DNA from: Actinobacteria bacterium UBA2286
GTDB lineage: Bacteria; Actinomycetota; Coriobacteriia; Anaerosomatales; Anaerosomataceae
NCBI GenBank assembly: GCA_002345925.1
Contig: DDWM01000035.1
Coordinates: 20,784-48,614, forward strand
Length of the DNA stretch: 27,831 bases
Direction of reading: 5' to 3'
Position 1 is the first letter of the stretch, and each line of letters begins with the position of its first letter. Both the position numbers and the translations under genes were made by a program. This document shows positions 1 to 8,425 of this stretch, one piece after another. A model generated the notes under the pieces. The model saw only the letters and a list, made by a program, of their open reading frames with translations. It did no database searches and was not told where the DNA came from.

Positions 1-36
1 TGCGATCAGTTCTTGCAGCTGTGCCTCGGCAGACAT
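1..36 (-). CDS. 5' end of an unidentified gene, possibly cobT
   Basis: Only 12 codons are inside the window, reading MSAEAQLQELIA from an ATG at 36. An AGGAG ribosome binding site lies just upstream, inside the last codons of cobU, and the gap to the cobU stop is 7 nt, so translation of a co-transcribed gene is well supported. The product cannot be identified from 12 residues. A cobamide gene such as cobT (nicotinate-nucleotide-dimethylbenzimidazole phosphoribosyltransferase) or cobS would fit the neighbour, but that is guesswork from context. Confidence 0.6.
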   Translation of the reverse strand, partial: MSAEAQLQELIA

Positions 37-43
37 GGTTCTC

Positions 44-610
44 CTATTCGTGAGTCGGCCACGCCGGATCCGCCGGCGCAGCGCAAAGGTCAATCGATCG
101 GCCACAGACCACCAGGTATGCGGCGTCGGCGCTGGCTACCAGGCGCGCGTTCGCACGCCCGAGCACATCGCGGAAGAGCCTCCCGGATGCCGAGACAGGC
201 ACAACGCCCATCCCAACCTCATTGGTAACGATGATCGTATCGCCAGCACGTCCGGCCAGCGCATCGGTGAGCACACGTGCGAGGGTCTCAGCTGCAGCCT
301 CATCGCCCGGCTCGGCTCCGCTTCCCCACAAAACGTCGGAGAGCAGCGTGCCGAGGCAGTCCAGCAGCAAGACGGCATCGGCTGGAACCGTAGGCAGCCA
401 CTCGGCAATCGGCACACCTGCGACTTCCAGCGTGATCCAAGCTGCGGGTCGATCCGCGCGATGTTGTTCGATGCGGGCGGCCATCTCGGCATCATCGCGG
501 GCAACACCGGCGACAGCCACGACGACTTGAGAGCGACGCGACTCGGCAAGGCGTGCTGCCGCTGCGGACTTTCCGCTGCGAGCGCCGCCGGTGAAAACGA
601 CGAGCGCCAT
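44..610 (-). CDS. cobU: Adenosylcobinamide kinase / adenosylcobinamide-phosphate guanylyltransferase
   Basis: This is the bifunctional CobU enzyme of nucleotide-loop assembly in cobamides. It phosphorylates adenosylcobinamide and then transfers GMP from GTP to make adenosylcobinamide-GDP. The 188-residue product has the usual family length. The P-loop GGARSGKS lies at residues 8-15. His50, in the context EQHRADRP, corresponds to the guanylylated histidine of the family. The conserved segment VTNEVGMGVVP follows in the second half. The ATG start overlaps the rluB stop by one base (TGATG), indicating translational coupling, and another gene begins 7 nt downstream. No cobalamin riboswitch is seen; the gene lies deep in a housekeeping string, so cobamide-dependent control at this position is unlikely. 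Confidence 0.93.
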   Translation of the reverse strand: MALVVFTGGARSGKSAAAARLAESRRSQVVVAVAGVARDDAEMAARIEQHRADRPAAWITLEVAGVPIAEWLPTVPADAVLLLDCLGTLLSDVLWGSGAEPGDEAAAETLARVLTDALAGRAGDTIIVTNEVGMGVVPVSASGRLFRDVLGRANARLVASADAAYLVVCGRSIDLCAAPADPAWPTHE

Positions 611-1374
611 CAGTTGCCCCGCTTCTCGAACCCGGCGTTAGCCAGGAGTGCCTCAACCTCCGTATCGGTGAGAACACGTGTCTCGCCGAGCGGCAATTCA
701 CCAAGGTTGATGGGCCCGAAACGCACGCGGTGCAGCGCAAGCACCCGGTGCCCGACGGCAGCGAGCATTCGGCGCACTTGTCGCTTCTTGCCTTCACGGA
801 TCACCAGACGCACGAGGCTCGTTGTATCGCCGAGACGCTCAGCAGTGGCTTCTGCCGGACGGGTAAGTCCATCGTCAAGCTCAACGCCAGCTCGTACGTG
901 CGCAAGCGTCTCCTCGGTGGGACGGCCCGATACGGTGGCCATGTACTCTTTGGACATGTGGTAGCGCGGATGCATGAGCCGGTGCGCAAGTTCTCCGTCA
1001 TCGGTCAGCAACAAGATGCCCGTGGTGTCCATGTCGAGGCGCCCTACATTGAACAGGCGGTGGTCGGTCACCGGCATGAGCTCGGCCACGGTGCGCCGGC
1101 CCTGCGGATCCTTGAGCGTGGACACGTATCCCGCAGGCTTGTTGAGGATGACGTAGAGTCTCTCCTCTTTGAGCCGCACGGCTACGCCATCAACCTCAAC
1201 GACATCTTCACCCGGGATGACTTTGATGCCCATCTCGGTAACAAGATTCCCGTTGATGCGAACGCGTCCTGCCGAGATGAGCTCCTCGGCTCCACGTCTT
1301 GAGGCAACGCCGGCGCGCGCCAGGAACTTGTTGAGGCGCTCTTCGCTACTCGTCGGTTTCTGGCTCGGCGTCAT
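610..1374 (-). CDS. rluB: 23S rRNA pseudouridine synthase, RluB/RsuA family
   Basis: The protein converts a uridine of large-subunit rRNA (position 2605 in E. coli for RluB) to pseudouridine. The chosen ATG at 1374 gives 254 residues. It has an S4 RNA-binding domain at about residues 10-60 (RLNKFLARAGVASRRGAEEL), then the RsuA-type catalytic domain with GRLDMDTTGILLLT, whose Asp114 is the expected nucleophile. The C-terminal motif EGKKRQVRRM is typical of the family. An ATG at 1398 is also in frame, but GAGGAG sits about 10 nt before 1374, so the shorter form is preferred. Even then the start overlaps the acidic tail codons of scpB by 29 nt. RluB, RsuA and RluE are hard to separate by eye; the scpAB linkage favours RluB. 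Confidence 0.92.
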   Translation of the reverse strand: MTPSQKPTSSEERLNKFLARAGVASRRGAEELISAGRVRINGNLVTEMGIKVIPGEDVVEVDGVAVRLKEERLYVILNKPAGYVSTLKDPQGRRTVAELMPVTDHRLFNVGRLDMDTTGILLLTDDGELAHRLMHPRYHMSKEYMATVSGRPTEETLAHVRAGVELDDGLTRPAEATAERLGDTTSLVRLVIREGKKRQVRRMLAAVGHRVLALHRVRFGPINLGELPLGETRVLTDTEVEALLANAGFEKRGN

Positions 1375-1990
1375 CGTCGTCCGGCTCCTCGTCATCATCG
1401 TCCGGTTCGCCGAATAGCGGCATTTCCAGTGCGTTCAAGCGGTCGCGGATGGCCCGCTCGGTATCAGGATCTGGCGCGAACTCCGCAAGAGGCGGTAGTT
1501 CGCCTATGTCTTTCAGTCCGAACTTCTCGAGGAACGCACGCGTGGTGCCGTAGAGGATGGCGTTGCCCGCGTCCCGGTCGCGTCCGACCTCGCGCACGAG
1601 GCCTTTCTCGATGAGCGACGCGACAACAGCCTCACTGTTCACGCCGCGCACGGCGTTGATTCCCTGCCTGGTGACCGGCTGGTGGTACGCGACCACAGCC
1701 AGCGCCTCAAGCGCCGCCTGCGATAGCTTGCGAGTGTCCCAGGACAGCACATACTCCTCGATGTACTCGTGGTAGCCGGGATGCGTACCCATGCGCCATC
1801 CACCAGCAACCGCGCGGAGCTGGAAGCCGCGCTCGTCGCGCACGTACTCAGCTGCAAGAGCAGCAAGGGCCGTTTCGATATCGGAGATCTCTGCCGAGAG
1901 GACCTTCGCCAGGCGAGCAGAACTCACCGGCTCATCACTCACGAAGAGCAGCGCCTCAAGTGGGCCTCTCAAACTTGTAGAATCGCCCAC
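1346..1990 (-). CDS. scpB: Segregation and condensation protein B
   Basis: ScpB is the winged-helix (kite) subunit of the bacterial Smc-ScpAB condensin, where a ScpB dimer binds the ScpA kleisin. The 214-residue product shows the family pattern GPLEALLFVSDEPVS near the N terminus, LSQAALEALAVVAYHQPVTR in the middle and RGVNSEAVVASLIEKGLV in the second winged helix. The last ~20 residues are almost all Asp, Glu and Pro, an acidic tail common in this family. The start is GTG, preceded by a purine-rich AAGGGGAAGGGG segment inside the end of scpA; the gap to the scpA stop is 4 nt. The smc gene is not in the window. Confidence 0.95.
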   Translation of the reverse strand: MGDSTSLRGPLEALLFVSDEPVSSARLAKVLSAEISDIETALAALAAEYVRDERGFQLRAVAGGWRMGTHPGYHEYIEEYVLSWDTRKLSQAALEALAVVAYHQPVTRQGINAVRGVNSEAVVASLIEKGLVREVGRDRDAGNAILYGTTRAFLEKFGLKDIGELPPLAEFAPDPDTERAIRDRLNALEMPLFGEPDDDDEEPDDDDAEPETDE

Positions 1991-1994
1991 GCGA

Positions 1995-2738
1995 CTACCC
2001 CTTCCCCTTCAGTCGAACGATCTCGATGTCGCCGAAATTGGCGTCTTGCCGCAGCGACACGAGCCCGCGTTTGTAAAGCTCCAGTATTGCGAGGAACGTG
2101 ACGACCATTTCTTCCGTGCGCGCGCCGGCAGAGATAAGCTCCGAGAACATCGCTCGCTTGCGCTTGCTGAGCGTCCGGGACACTCCCTCGACATGCAGCT
2201 CGAGTGAGATGGGAGCCGCTGCAATATGCTCGGCCTGCAGCAAGAACACCTCGCGCCTGTGCTCCAGATCCGCGCAGATGACGCCGAGAGCTCGAAGTGT
2301 GAGCCCTTCAAGGTAGTCGGGCATGAGTTTGAGGAACGGCTCTTCAAGGCCTGCGGCGCGGGCATGCATGTGAGCCTCGGACTCGAAGCGAGTGGACAGC
2401 TCGCTAGCTGCGTTCTTGAACTGCTTGTAAGCGAGCAGTCGCGTCACCAGCAGTTCACGCGCTTCCTCGGGCGACATGTCCTCGTAATCTTCGCCGAGGT
2501 CCATCGGTTCTCTCGGCAGAAGGCTCGCAGCCTTCATCTCAAGAAGCGTCGCCGCAACGAGCAGGAAGTCGCTCGCAACGTCCAAGTCGAGCTCTTCCAT
2601 GCGCTCGATCTCAGCGAGGTACTGATCGGCGATGTCGGCGATCGAGAGTTCGCTCACGTCAAGCTTCTGCCGAGAAACGAGCGACAGCAGCAAGTCGAAC
2701 GGACCCTCGAAGGTGTCGGTCTTTACGTTGTAGGCCAT
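1995..2738 (-). CDS. scpA: Segregation and condensation protein A
   Basis: ScpA is the kleisin subunit that bridges the Smc heads and recruits ScpB during chromosome organisation. The 247-residue product begins with the family hallmark FEGPFDLLLSLVSRQKLDV and continues with IADIADQYL and a helical region DFLLVAATLLEMKAASLLP. The C-terminal winged helix (ELISAGARTEEMVVTFLAILELYKRGLVSLRQ) is complete. The ATG start lies 2 nt after the trpS stop, with only a weak ribosome binding site, so translation is probably coupled to trpS. The trpS-scpA-scpB-rluB order is also found in some Deltaproteobacteria and other anaerobes (from memory). Confidence 0.96.
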   Translation of the reverse strand: MAYNVKTDTFEGPFDLLLSLVSRQKLDVSELSIADIADQYLAEIERMEELDLDVASDFLLVAATLLEMKAASLLPREPMDLGEDYEDMSPEEARELLVTRLLAYKQFKNAASELSTRFESEAHMHARAAGLEEPFLKLMPDYLEGLTLRALGVICADLEHRREVFLLQAEHIAAAPISLELHVEGVSRTLSKRKRAMFSELISAGARTEEMVVTFLAILELYKRGLVSLRQDANFGDIEIVRLKGKG

Positions 2739-2740
2739 GA

Positions 2741-3739
2741 CTAGACGCCGCTGTCGACGTGCATCGCGCGGCGGACATCACCCATAAGCTCGCTAACAGC
2801 AGGCCTCACGCGTGCGGCGCCATCGGCAAGGACCTCCCAGGCATAGCCGGGGTTCTTCGCGAGCTCGGCCCGGCGCTCCCGGAAGTCGCTCAGGTACGCG
2901 TTAAGGTCCTCGGCGAGCTTGCGCTTGTGTGCAACGCAGCCGCACTCGGCCACCCGGCAGCAGCGGTCCCACTCGGCGATATCAGCGGCATCGCCGATGA
3001 GCTTGTGAATCTGGTGCAACGGGCAGATATCGGGATTGCCCGGATCGGTCTTAAGCTTACGGGCCGGGTCGGTGACCATGCTCATGACCTTCTTGGTGGT
3101 CTCTTCTTCGGTCTCCGAGAGATATATGGCGTTGCCGTAGCTCTTGGACATCTTGCGGCCATCGAGGCCCGGAACGCGGGCACCCTGCTTGGCGATAATG
3201 GCCTGCGGCTCCACGAGCAAATCACCGTACTGGCCATTGAAGCGACGTACGAGTTCGCGAGTGAGCTCGAGATGCGGAATCTGATCCTCACCCACGGGTA
3301 CGACTGCACCGCGTACGATCGCGATATCAGCCGCCTGCATGAGCGGGTACAGGAAGAAACCGACGTTAGAGAGGTCCTTCTCGGAGATCTGTTCGCGTTG
3401 CTCCTTGTACGACGGAACGCGCTCGAGCCACGACATTGGGGCGACCATCGACAGATACATGGTCAGCTCTGCGACCTCTTGCACGTCAGACTGGCGATAT
3501 ATGGTGGCCTTGGACGGATCGATACCCGCCGCGACCCAGTCGAGCACCATCTCTTCCGTGTACTGCCTGATCGCGTGGGTGTCCTGCCAGTCGCTCGTGA
3601 GCGCATGCCAGTCAGCGACGAAGTAGTAAGCCTCATATTCGTCCTGAAGCTCACGCATGTTGAGCAGGTTGCCAAACCAATGGCCGAGTGTGAGACGGCC
3701 GGTCGGGCGGTAGCCGGTCAAGATGCGTTTCTTCGACAT
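2741..3739 (-). CDS. trpS: Tryptophan-tRNA ligase with a C-C-C-H metal/Fe-S motif
   Basis: This class I aminoacyl-tRNA synthetase charges tRNA-Trp. The 332-residue product has the HIGH-like TLGHWFGN (residues 17-24) and a perfect KMSKS (197-201). Residues 232-275 resemble the [4Fe-4S] region of Thermotoga-type TrpRS: DPGNPDIC ends at Cys239, followed by Cys261 and Cys268. The expected fourth ligand is His271 (codon CAC) instead of Cys. Extra cysteines occur at 260 and 266. The start at 3739 is chosen because MSKKRILTGYRPTG is the normal N terminus and AAAGG lies upstream; the in-frame extension to 3814 runs into the protease gene. A 55-nt gap separates it from that gene, and no convincing promoter was seen there. 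Confidence 0.96.
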   Translation of the reverse strand: MSKKRILTGYRPTGRLTLGHWFGNLLNMRELQDEYEAYYFVADWHALTSDWQDTHAIRQYTEEMVLDWVAAGIDPSKATIYRQSDVQEVAELTMYLSMVAPMSWLERVPSYKEQREQISEKDLSNVGFFLYPLMQAADIAIVRGAVVPVGEDQIPHLELTRELVRRFNGQYGDLLVEPQAIIAKQGARVPGLDGRKMSKSYGNAIYLSETEEETTKKVMSMVTDPARKLKTDPGNPDICPLHQIHKLIGDAADIAEWDRCCRVAECGCVAHKRKLAEDLNAYLSDFRERRAELAKNPGYAWEVLADGAARVRPAVSELMGDVRRAMHVDSGV

Positions 3740-3794
3740 GCGGAGCCTTTCGTAAGTGAGCTGCGGGACCTGTACATGATAACGCACGCGGGCT

Positions 3795-4454
3795 CTACGA
3801 ACCGCCAAGCCCAATGCCGGTGACCAGCTTGAGGATCGGATAGACCGTTACCTCGAAATACGCGCCGATCGGGTCCACATTGAAGATGGACGGAACGAGC
3901 CAGAGCACGCCGATCAGGATGAAGAATCCGTACCGTTCCCACTTGTGGTACGCCTCCATCGCGCTGTCCGGAAGGAGCAGCGGCAGAACCCTGGATCCGT
4001 CGAGCGGAGGCAGCGGGATCAGGTTGAAGAACATCAACACCAGGTTCACAAGCGCGAAGAGATACGCGCCCATGCCGATGATGTTGTCCAGGCCGCCTGA
4101 GAAGCGCACCACTATACCGGCGACAGCCGCCATTGAGAGGTTCGCTACCGGACCGGCGATGCCGGTCAAGAACATGCCCATTCGTTTGTCGCCGCGGAAC
4201 CGGTACGGGTTCACGGGAACCGGCTTGGCATAGCCAAACCCTGCGCCGAACAGCGAAATCATAAGCAACGGCAGCAGGATGGTTCCCCACGGGTCGACGT
4301 GCTTTATCGGGTTGAGAGACAGTCGGCCGGCGTCTTTGGCTGTCGTATCGCCAAGTGCGAGCGCGGCATAGCCGTGCGCGACCTCGTGGAACACGATCGC
4401 CGGGATGATGAGGGCAAAGCGAAATACGATGTCCAAAAGATCTATGTTGCCCAC
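3795..4454 (-). CDS. Site-2 protease family protein (peptidase M50, Rip2-like)
   Basis: The 219-residue product is a compact intramembrane zinc metalloprotease. The zinc motif HEVAH is at residues 23-27 within the first hydrophobic segment. The third ligand motif NLIPLPPLDG places Asp152 in a later membrane segment. LNPIKHVDPWGT and GIAGPVANL are typical of the short, PDZ-less M50B group. Hydrophobic stretches near 10-30, 58-75, 95-118, 128-148 and 172-192 suggest about five or six membrane segments. The start is GTG, 7 nt after the stop of the CCA-transferase gene, with AAGGG upstream. Its substrate is unknown; no anti-sigma factor lies next to it. Linkage to trpS and scpAB is shared with other anaerobes, which argues for a housekeeping role. 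Confidence 0.9.
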   Translation of the reverse strand: MGNIDLLDIVFRFALIIPAIVFHEVAHGYAALALGDTTAKDAGRLSLNPIKHVDPWGTILLPLLMISLFGAGFGYAKPVPVNPYRFRGDKRMGMFLTGIAGPVANLSMAAVAGIVVRFSGGLDNIIGMGAYLFALVNLVLMFFNLIPLPPLDGSRVLPLLLPDSAMEAYHKWERYGFFILIGVLWLVPSIFNVDPIGAYFEVTVYPILKLVTGIGLGGS

Positions 4455-4461
4455 AGGCGGG

Positions 4462-7119
4462 CTACCCTTCTATTGAGCGCCCCGCCTTCGCGAGTCGCTT
4501 GAGGTTTGCGAGTTCAGCCTCTCGGCCAACAGCTCTGCCGTCCAATCGATCGGCAAGCGCCTGAGCAAGAATAGCAGAGTAACCAGGACCCGGTTCCATA
4601 CCGAGTGAAGCAAGATCGTCACCGTTGATGGCGGTCTTGGTGCCCGCAAGAACGTCGAGGTACCGTTCTATGCGCTCACGCTCCAGGTGTCCGGCGATGG
4701 ACCATATGTAGATGATCGTTTCATCCGGTATAGGTTGGAGCAGGTAATAGAGCCTGCTGTCACGCATTTTGCGCCGGTCGCGAAGCCTGCCGAGTACAAC
4801 CGCTCCCCTCTCGGCAGCGGCCACTGCCGGAGCGCCGTACTCACGGCCGAAGCGGAGTCGACGTGTCCATCGCTCGGCTGACTGGCGCGATGCGCTTCCA
4901 GCCAGTGCAACTGTGAGGGTTACCCGACGACGTGGCGTTCGGGCGAAACGCTGTGCGAGAGCGGCGTAGCTCGCGTCCACCAGCGTGAGCTCATCGAGGA
5001 TTCGTGCACGGTCCACGTCCTCTGGCACGAGCGCCGAGAACGCGCCGATCTCCTCCAGACGCCGCAAGACGGCCGCCACGCGCTCCTCGTCGAGGATATC
5101 GAGCATCTCTTCGCGTATGCGGGCGCCGCTGACCTCGGCGAGCATCTCCATGTCGACCGCCTGACGCAGCAGTGCCGTGGTGGATCCATCCATGCGGAAG
5201 CCGTATCGCACCTCAAAACGCGCCGCGCGGAGCACGCGCGTGGGATCCTCGACGAATGAAAGCGAGTGCAGGCTGCGAACAACGCCGCGTTCCAGGTCAG
5301 CAAGGCCGCCGAACGGATCCGCGATCGTCCCGAAGCAGTCCGGTGTGATGCACGCGGCCATCGCATTGATCGAGAAGTCGCGGCGGAAGAGGTCTTGCCT
5401 GAGAGATGAGCGCTCGACGGTAGGCAGCGCTCCGGGCCGCGTGTAGTACTCGGTGCGCGCACTGGTGACGTCGATATGCAGCGTCTTGTTCACGACAAGA
5501 ATCGCTGTCCCGAACCGTTTGTGAACGCGGATCCGGTAGCCGAGCGTCTCGGCAGCCTTTTCGGCAAACGCGAGACCGTCACCCTCAACGACGATATCGA
5601 CATCGAGGTTTGCCCTGCCGAGAAGCATATCGCGCACGAAGCCGCCTACGACATGCGCGCGAACGCCCTCGCTGTCGGCCAGCTCTCCGATGGTGCGCAC
5701 GGCGGCACGGACATCTTCGGGCAACAGGTGGTCGTAGGTGTCCATGAACCGCTGGGAAGCAGCGGTGCGCGATCGGATGAGCCCGCGGTCCAAGTACGAC
5801 TCGCCATGCTCGGCGCGCAAGAGGTCCTTACGCGTGACGATTCCAAGGAGTACGCCATCCTCAACGACCGGAACGCGACCAATACCAGAGCTGCCGAGCA
5901 ACCGCTCCAACTCGGAGAGTTGCGCGTCGGGAGATACGGTGATCGGCTCGCGTGCCATGAAGCCGGTAAGCGGAGCATGAGCCAGCCCGTGCCGCATCGC
6001 CTTGTCGACGTCCTTGCGTGTGACCAACCCGACGAGCGTGCCGTCCTCGTCTACGGGCAGTCCGCCGTGCCCCCATGTTGCCATCAGGCGGCCGGCCTCA
6101 CCCATGGTCATCTCTTTGGAGACCGTGCGCACGGGCGAACTCATGATGTCACGCGCCGAGAGCGGCGGCGGGACCTCCAGATCGAGCGCCTCTCGCAGCC
6201 GGATGAGTAGCTCCGGGATCGTCGTGTTCTTAAGCGCCGCCGAGGCGGCCTGTGGGTGTCCTCCGCCGCCGAGATGCTTGAGCACCGCACCGATGTCAAT
6301 CTCGGCGATGCGGCTACGACCGACGACCTGCAGCCTGTCCGGCATGCCGATCACAGCGACTGCGACCCTGTAGCCAAGATCCTCACAGATGTAATGCGTC
6401 AGCACGCTGGCTGAGTCCACGTACTCGCGGGCCACCGTGGCACCGACTGCGATCTGCTGCCCGTGGATATCCCAGGCCTCAAGGTTCTCCAGAAGCCGCT
6501 CGAGCAGGCTGCGCTGCTCGGAATCGAGCGCCCGTGACATGAACTGGTTGAGGACTTCCATGTCCGCGCCTGCCGCCATGAGGAATGCGACCGCATCGGC
6601 ATCGTAGGGTGTGGTGTTCGGGTACGTCAGCGAGCCGGTGTCCTCGTGGATGCCGAGAAGCATGGCGCTGGCCTCAAGCGGCGTGAGCGCTACACCTCTA
6701 TCGCGGATCTCGTGCACGAGTATGGAAGTGGATGCGCCAACGCCCATCGAGCGATCCTCGGCGATCGTCACATCACCCTCGGCGCGCGGATGGTGGTCGT
6801 AGATGATGACTTCCACGCCGGGACGCGTGATCAGCGAACCGATCTCGCCAACGCGTTCCGGATCGCGAGTATCGACCATGATCACTCGCTCGACGCCACT
6901 GGTGTCGAGCGACTTCAGGTCAACGAACGACAGGAACTCTTCGTGGAGATTATGGAACTCCCGCACGTTGGCGTTTTGTGTGCCGAGAAAGACCGCGCGG
7001 GAACCGGGGTAGAGCTTCGTCGCGGCGACCATCGCGCCATAGGCGTCAAAGTCAGGATTCGCATGGCCGACAACGACCTGCGTGATGCGCTCCCCGCCTC
7101 TGCCGCCGTGTCGGCTCAC
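4462..7119 (-). CDS. DHH-CBS-tRNA nucleotidyltransferase fusion (CCA/A-adding enzyme type)
   Basis: The 885-residue protein has three parts. Residues 12-310 form a DHH/DHHA1 phosphoesterase module: HANPDFDAYG (19-28), DTRDPERVG (84-92), YDHHPR (108-113), GIHEDTG (156-162) and GGGGHPQAA (284-292). Residues about 322-435 form two CBS domains. From about 455 on is a class II nucleotidyltransferase with GGFVRDMLLG (492-501) and metal-binding LDVDI (Asp506, Asp508), then the RNA-binding and neck regions. This architecture is known from Aquifex and Deltaproteobacteria, where the transferase adds CCA or only A to tRNA 3' ends. The GTG at 7119 is chosen because it lies 4 nt after the deoA stop and before the first DHH motif; the in-frame extension to 7302 is an unlikely Arg/Ser-rich peptide inside deoA. 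The local tRNA encodes its own CCA, so the role is probably repair. Confidence 0.92.
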   Translation of the reverse strand: MSRHGGRGGERITQVVVGHANPDFDAYGAMVAATKLYPGSRAVFLGTQNANVREFHNLHEEFLSFVDLKSLDTSGVERVIMVDTRDPERVGEIGSLITRPGVEVIIYDHHPRAEGDVTIAEDRSMGVGASTSILVHEIRDRGVALTPLEASAMLLGIHEDTGSLTYPNTTPYDADAVAFLMAAGADMEVLNQFMSRALDSEQRSLLERLLENLEAWDIHGQQIAVGATVAREYVDSASVLTHYICEDLGYRVAVAVIGMPDRLQVVGRSRIAEIDIGAVLKHLGGGGHPQAASAALKNTTIPELLIRLREALDLEVPPPLSARDIMSSPVRTVSKEMTMGEAGRLMATWGHGGLPVDEDGTLVGLVTRKDVDKAMRHGLAHAPLTGFMAREPITVSPDAQLSELERLLGSSGIGRVPVVEDGVLLGIVTRKDLLRAEHGESYLDRGLIRSRTAASQRFMDTYDHLLPEDVRAAVRTIGELADSEGVRAHVVGGFVRDMLLGRANLDVDIVVEGDGLAFAEKAAETLGYRIRVHKRFGTAILVVNKTLHIDVTSARTEYYTRPGALPTVERSSLRQDLFRRDFSINAMAACITPDCFGTIADPFGGLADLERGVVRSLHSLSFVEDPTRVLRAARFEVRYGFRMDGSTTALLRQAVDMEMLAEVSGARIREEMLDILDEERVAAVLRRLEEIGAFSALVPEDVDRARILDELTLVDASYAALAQRFARTPRRRVTLTVALAGSASRQSAERWTRRLRFGREYGAPAVAAAERGAVVLGRLRDRRKMRDSRLYYLLQPIPDETIIYIWSIAGHLERERIERYLDVLAGTKTAINGDDLASLGMEPGPGYSAILAQALADRLDGRAVGREAELANLKRLAKAGRSIEG

Positions 7120-7123
7120 GCCA

Positions 7124-8425
7124 TCACAACTCGTGGAAGAGCACCGGAGGCTCAGGCTTCTCGTCACCGATCGTGATCGAAGCCAGAAGCTTCTCACGGG
7201 CTGCGTCAAAGAGCATCTCATCCGAAGCGTATAGCGTCGCGATTGGCCGGCCAGCCTGAACCGCATCGCCGATCTTGGCCTGCAGGACGAGGCCCGCGCC
7301 AAGATCGATCTCCGACTCCTTGGTCTGTCGGCCGGCGCCTAGCAGCATCGCCGAGCGGCCAACGCCCTCAGCGTCGAATCCTGTGACATACCCGCTCTGA
7401 GGCGCGTCGACGATTGTCACGTACGGAGCGAGCGGCAGGAGCTCGGAATCCTCGACCACACGCGAATCACCGCCCTGGGCCTTAACCCATGCCGAGAACC
7501 TCTCGATTGCGGCGCCCGAGGCGATGGAATCGAGCAGCATGCTTCGGCCTGCGGGCTCGTCAGCGGCAACGCCGCCGAGCACTAGCATCTTGGCCCCGAG
7601 CACGAGGCATAGCTCGGTCAGGTCGGCAGGCCCGTCGCCCTTGAGCGTGCGGATCGCCTCGCAGACTTCAACTGAGTTGCCTACTGCCATGCCAAGGGGC
7701 TGCGACATATCCGTCATCACGCAGACGACTTCTCGGCCGAGTAGCTCTCCAACGCGCTGTAGCTCATGTGCGAGCTCGCGAGCCTCGGCCTCGGTCTTCA
7801 TGAACGCACCGCTACCGACCTTCACGTCGAGAACAATCGCGTTTGCGCCGCCGGCGACCTTCTTGGAGATGATCGATCCCACGATGAGCGGAATCGACTG
7901 CACGGTGCCCGTCACGTCTCTGAGCGCGTACATCTTCTTGTCGGCAGGATCCACGTCTGCGCTTTGCGCCGTGACGACAACGCCGATATCGAGCAGCTGC
8001 GCGAGAAGCGCGTCCTCGGCAAGCGACACACTGAATCCCGGAATCGCCTCAAGCTTGTCGAGCGTCCCGCCGGTGTGGCCGAGACCACGTCCGGACATCT
8101 TCGCCACGGGTACGCCGCAGCTTGCAACTAGCGGCGCGAGAATTAGCGTTGTCTTGTCGCCGACACCGCCGGTTGAGTGCTTGTCCAAAATGGTGCCAGG
8201 TACGGAGGACAGATCTATCATCCGGCCAGACTCAGCCATCGCAGACGTGAGAAACGCGGTCTCAGCGCTTGAGAGACCCCGGATGAACGCTGCCATGAGC
8301 CATGCCGACATCTGGTAATCGGGCATCTCACCTGACACATACGCCGAGACCAGGTGCCTGATCTCCGCTTCTGAGTGCTCGGCACCGTCGCGCTTGCCTG
8401 CGATGAGCTCAACGAGTGACTTCAC
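7124..8425 (-). CDS. deoA: Pyrimidine-nucleoside / thymidine phosphorylase
   Basis: The enzyme cleaves thymidine, deoxyuridine or uridine with phosphate to give the base and (deoxy)ribose 1-phosphate. The 433-residue product has the usual length. The phosphate-binding loop DKHSTGGVGDKTTL, the conserved KMSGRGLGHTGGTLDKLE and KVGSGAFMKT are all present, and the C-terminal domain with GAGLVLQAKIGDAVQAG completes the fold. The N-terminal segment is normal for the family (MKSLVELIAGKRDGAEHSEAEI). The start is GTG and overlaps the deoB stop by four bases (GTGA), so translation is coupled. With deoB it converts nucleosides to pentose 5-phosphates. Whether it prefers thymidine (DeoA) or a wider range (Pdp) cannot be told by eye. 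Confidence 0.95.
   Translation of the reverse strand: MKSLVELIAGKRDGAEHSEAEIRHLVSAYVSGEMPDYQMSAWLMAAFIRGLSSAETAFLTSAMAESGRMIDLSSVPGTILDKHSTGGVGDKTTLILAPLVASCGVPVAKMSGRGLGHTGGTLDKLEAIPGFSVSLAEDALLAQLLDIGVVVTAQSADVDPADKKMYALRDVTGTVQSIPLIVGSIISKKVAGGANAIVLDVKVGSGAFMKTEAEARELAHELQRVGELLGREVVCVMTDMSQPLGMAVGNSVEVCEAIRTLKGDGPADLTELCLVLGAKMLVLGGVAADEPAGRSMLLDSIASGAAIERFSAWVKAQGGDSRVVEDSELLPLAPYVTIVDAPQSGYVTGFDAEGVGRSAMLLGAGRQTKESEIDLGAGLVLQAKIGDAVQAGRPIATLYASDEMLFDAAREKLLASITIGDEKPEPPVLFHEL

Noticed and set aside
35..964. 309-residue plus-strand frame opposite cobU and rluB
   Set aside because: It is antisense to two genes with clear catalytic motifs, is Arg/Ser-rich and has no recognisable domain.
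2759..3823. 354-residue plus-strand frame opposite trpS
   Set aside because: A mirror frame produced by GC-rich codon use; the opposite strand has the intact synthetase motifs.
7120..7302. N-terminal extension of the DHH-CBS-nucleotidyltransferase protein
   Set aside because: It overlaps the end of deoA and is a low-complexity Arg/Ser-rich peptide; the GTG at 7119 follows the deoA stop.
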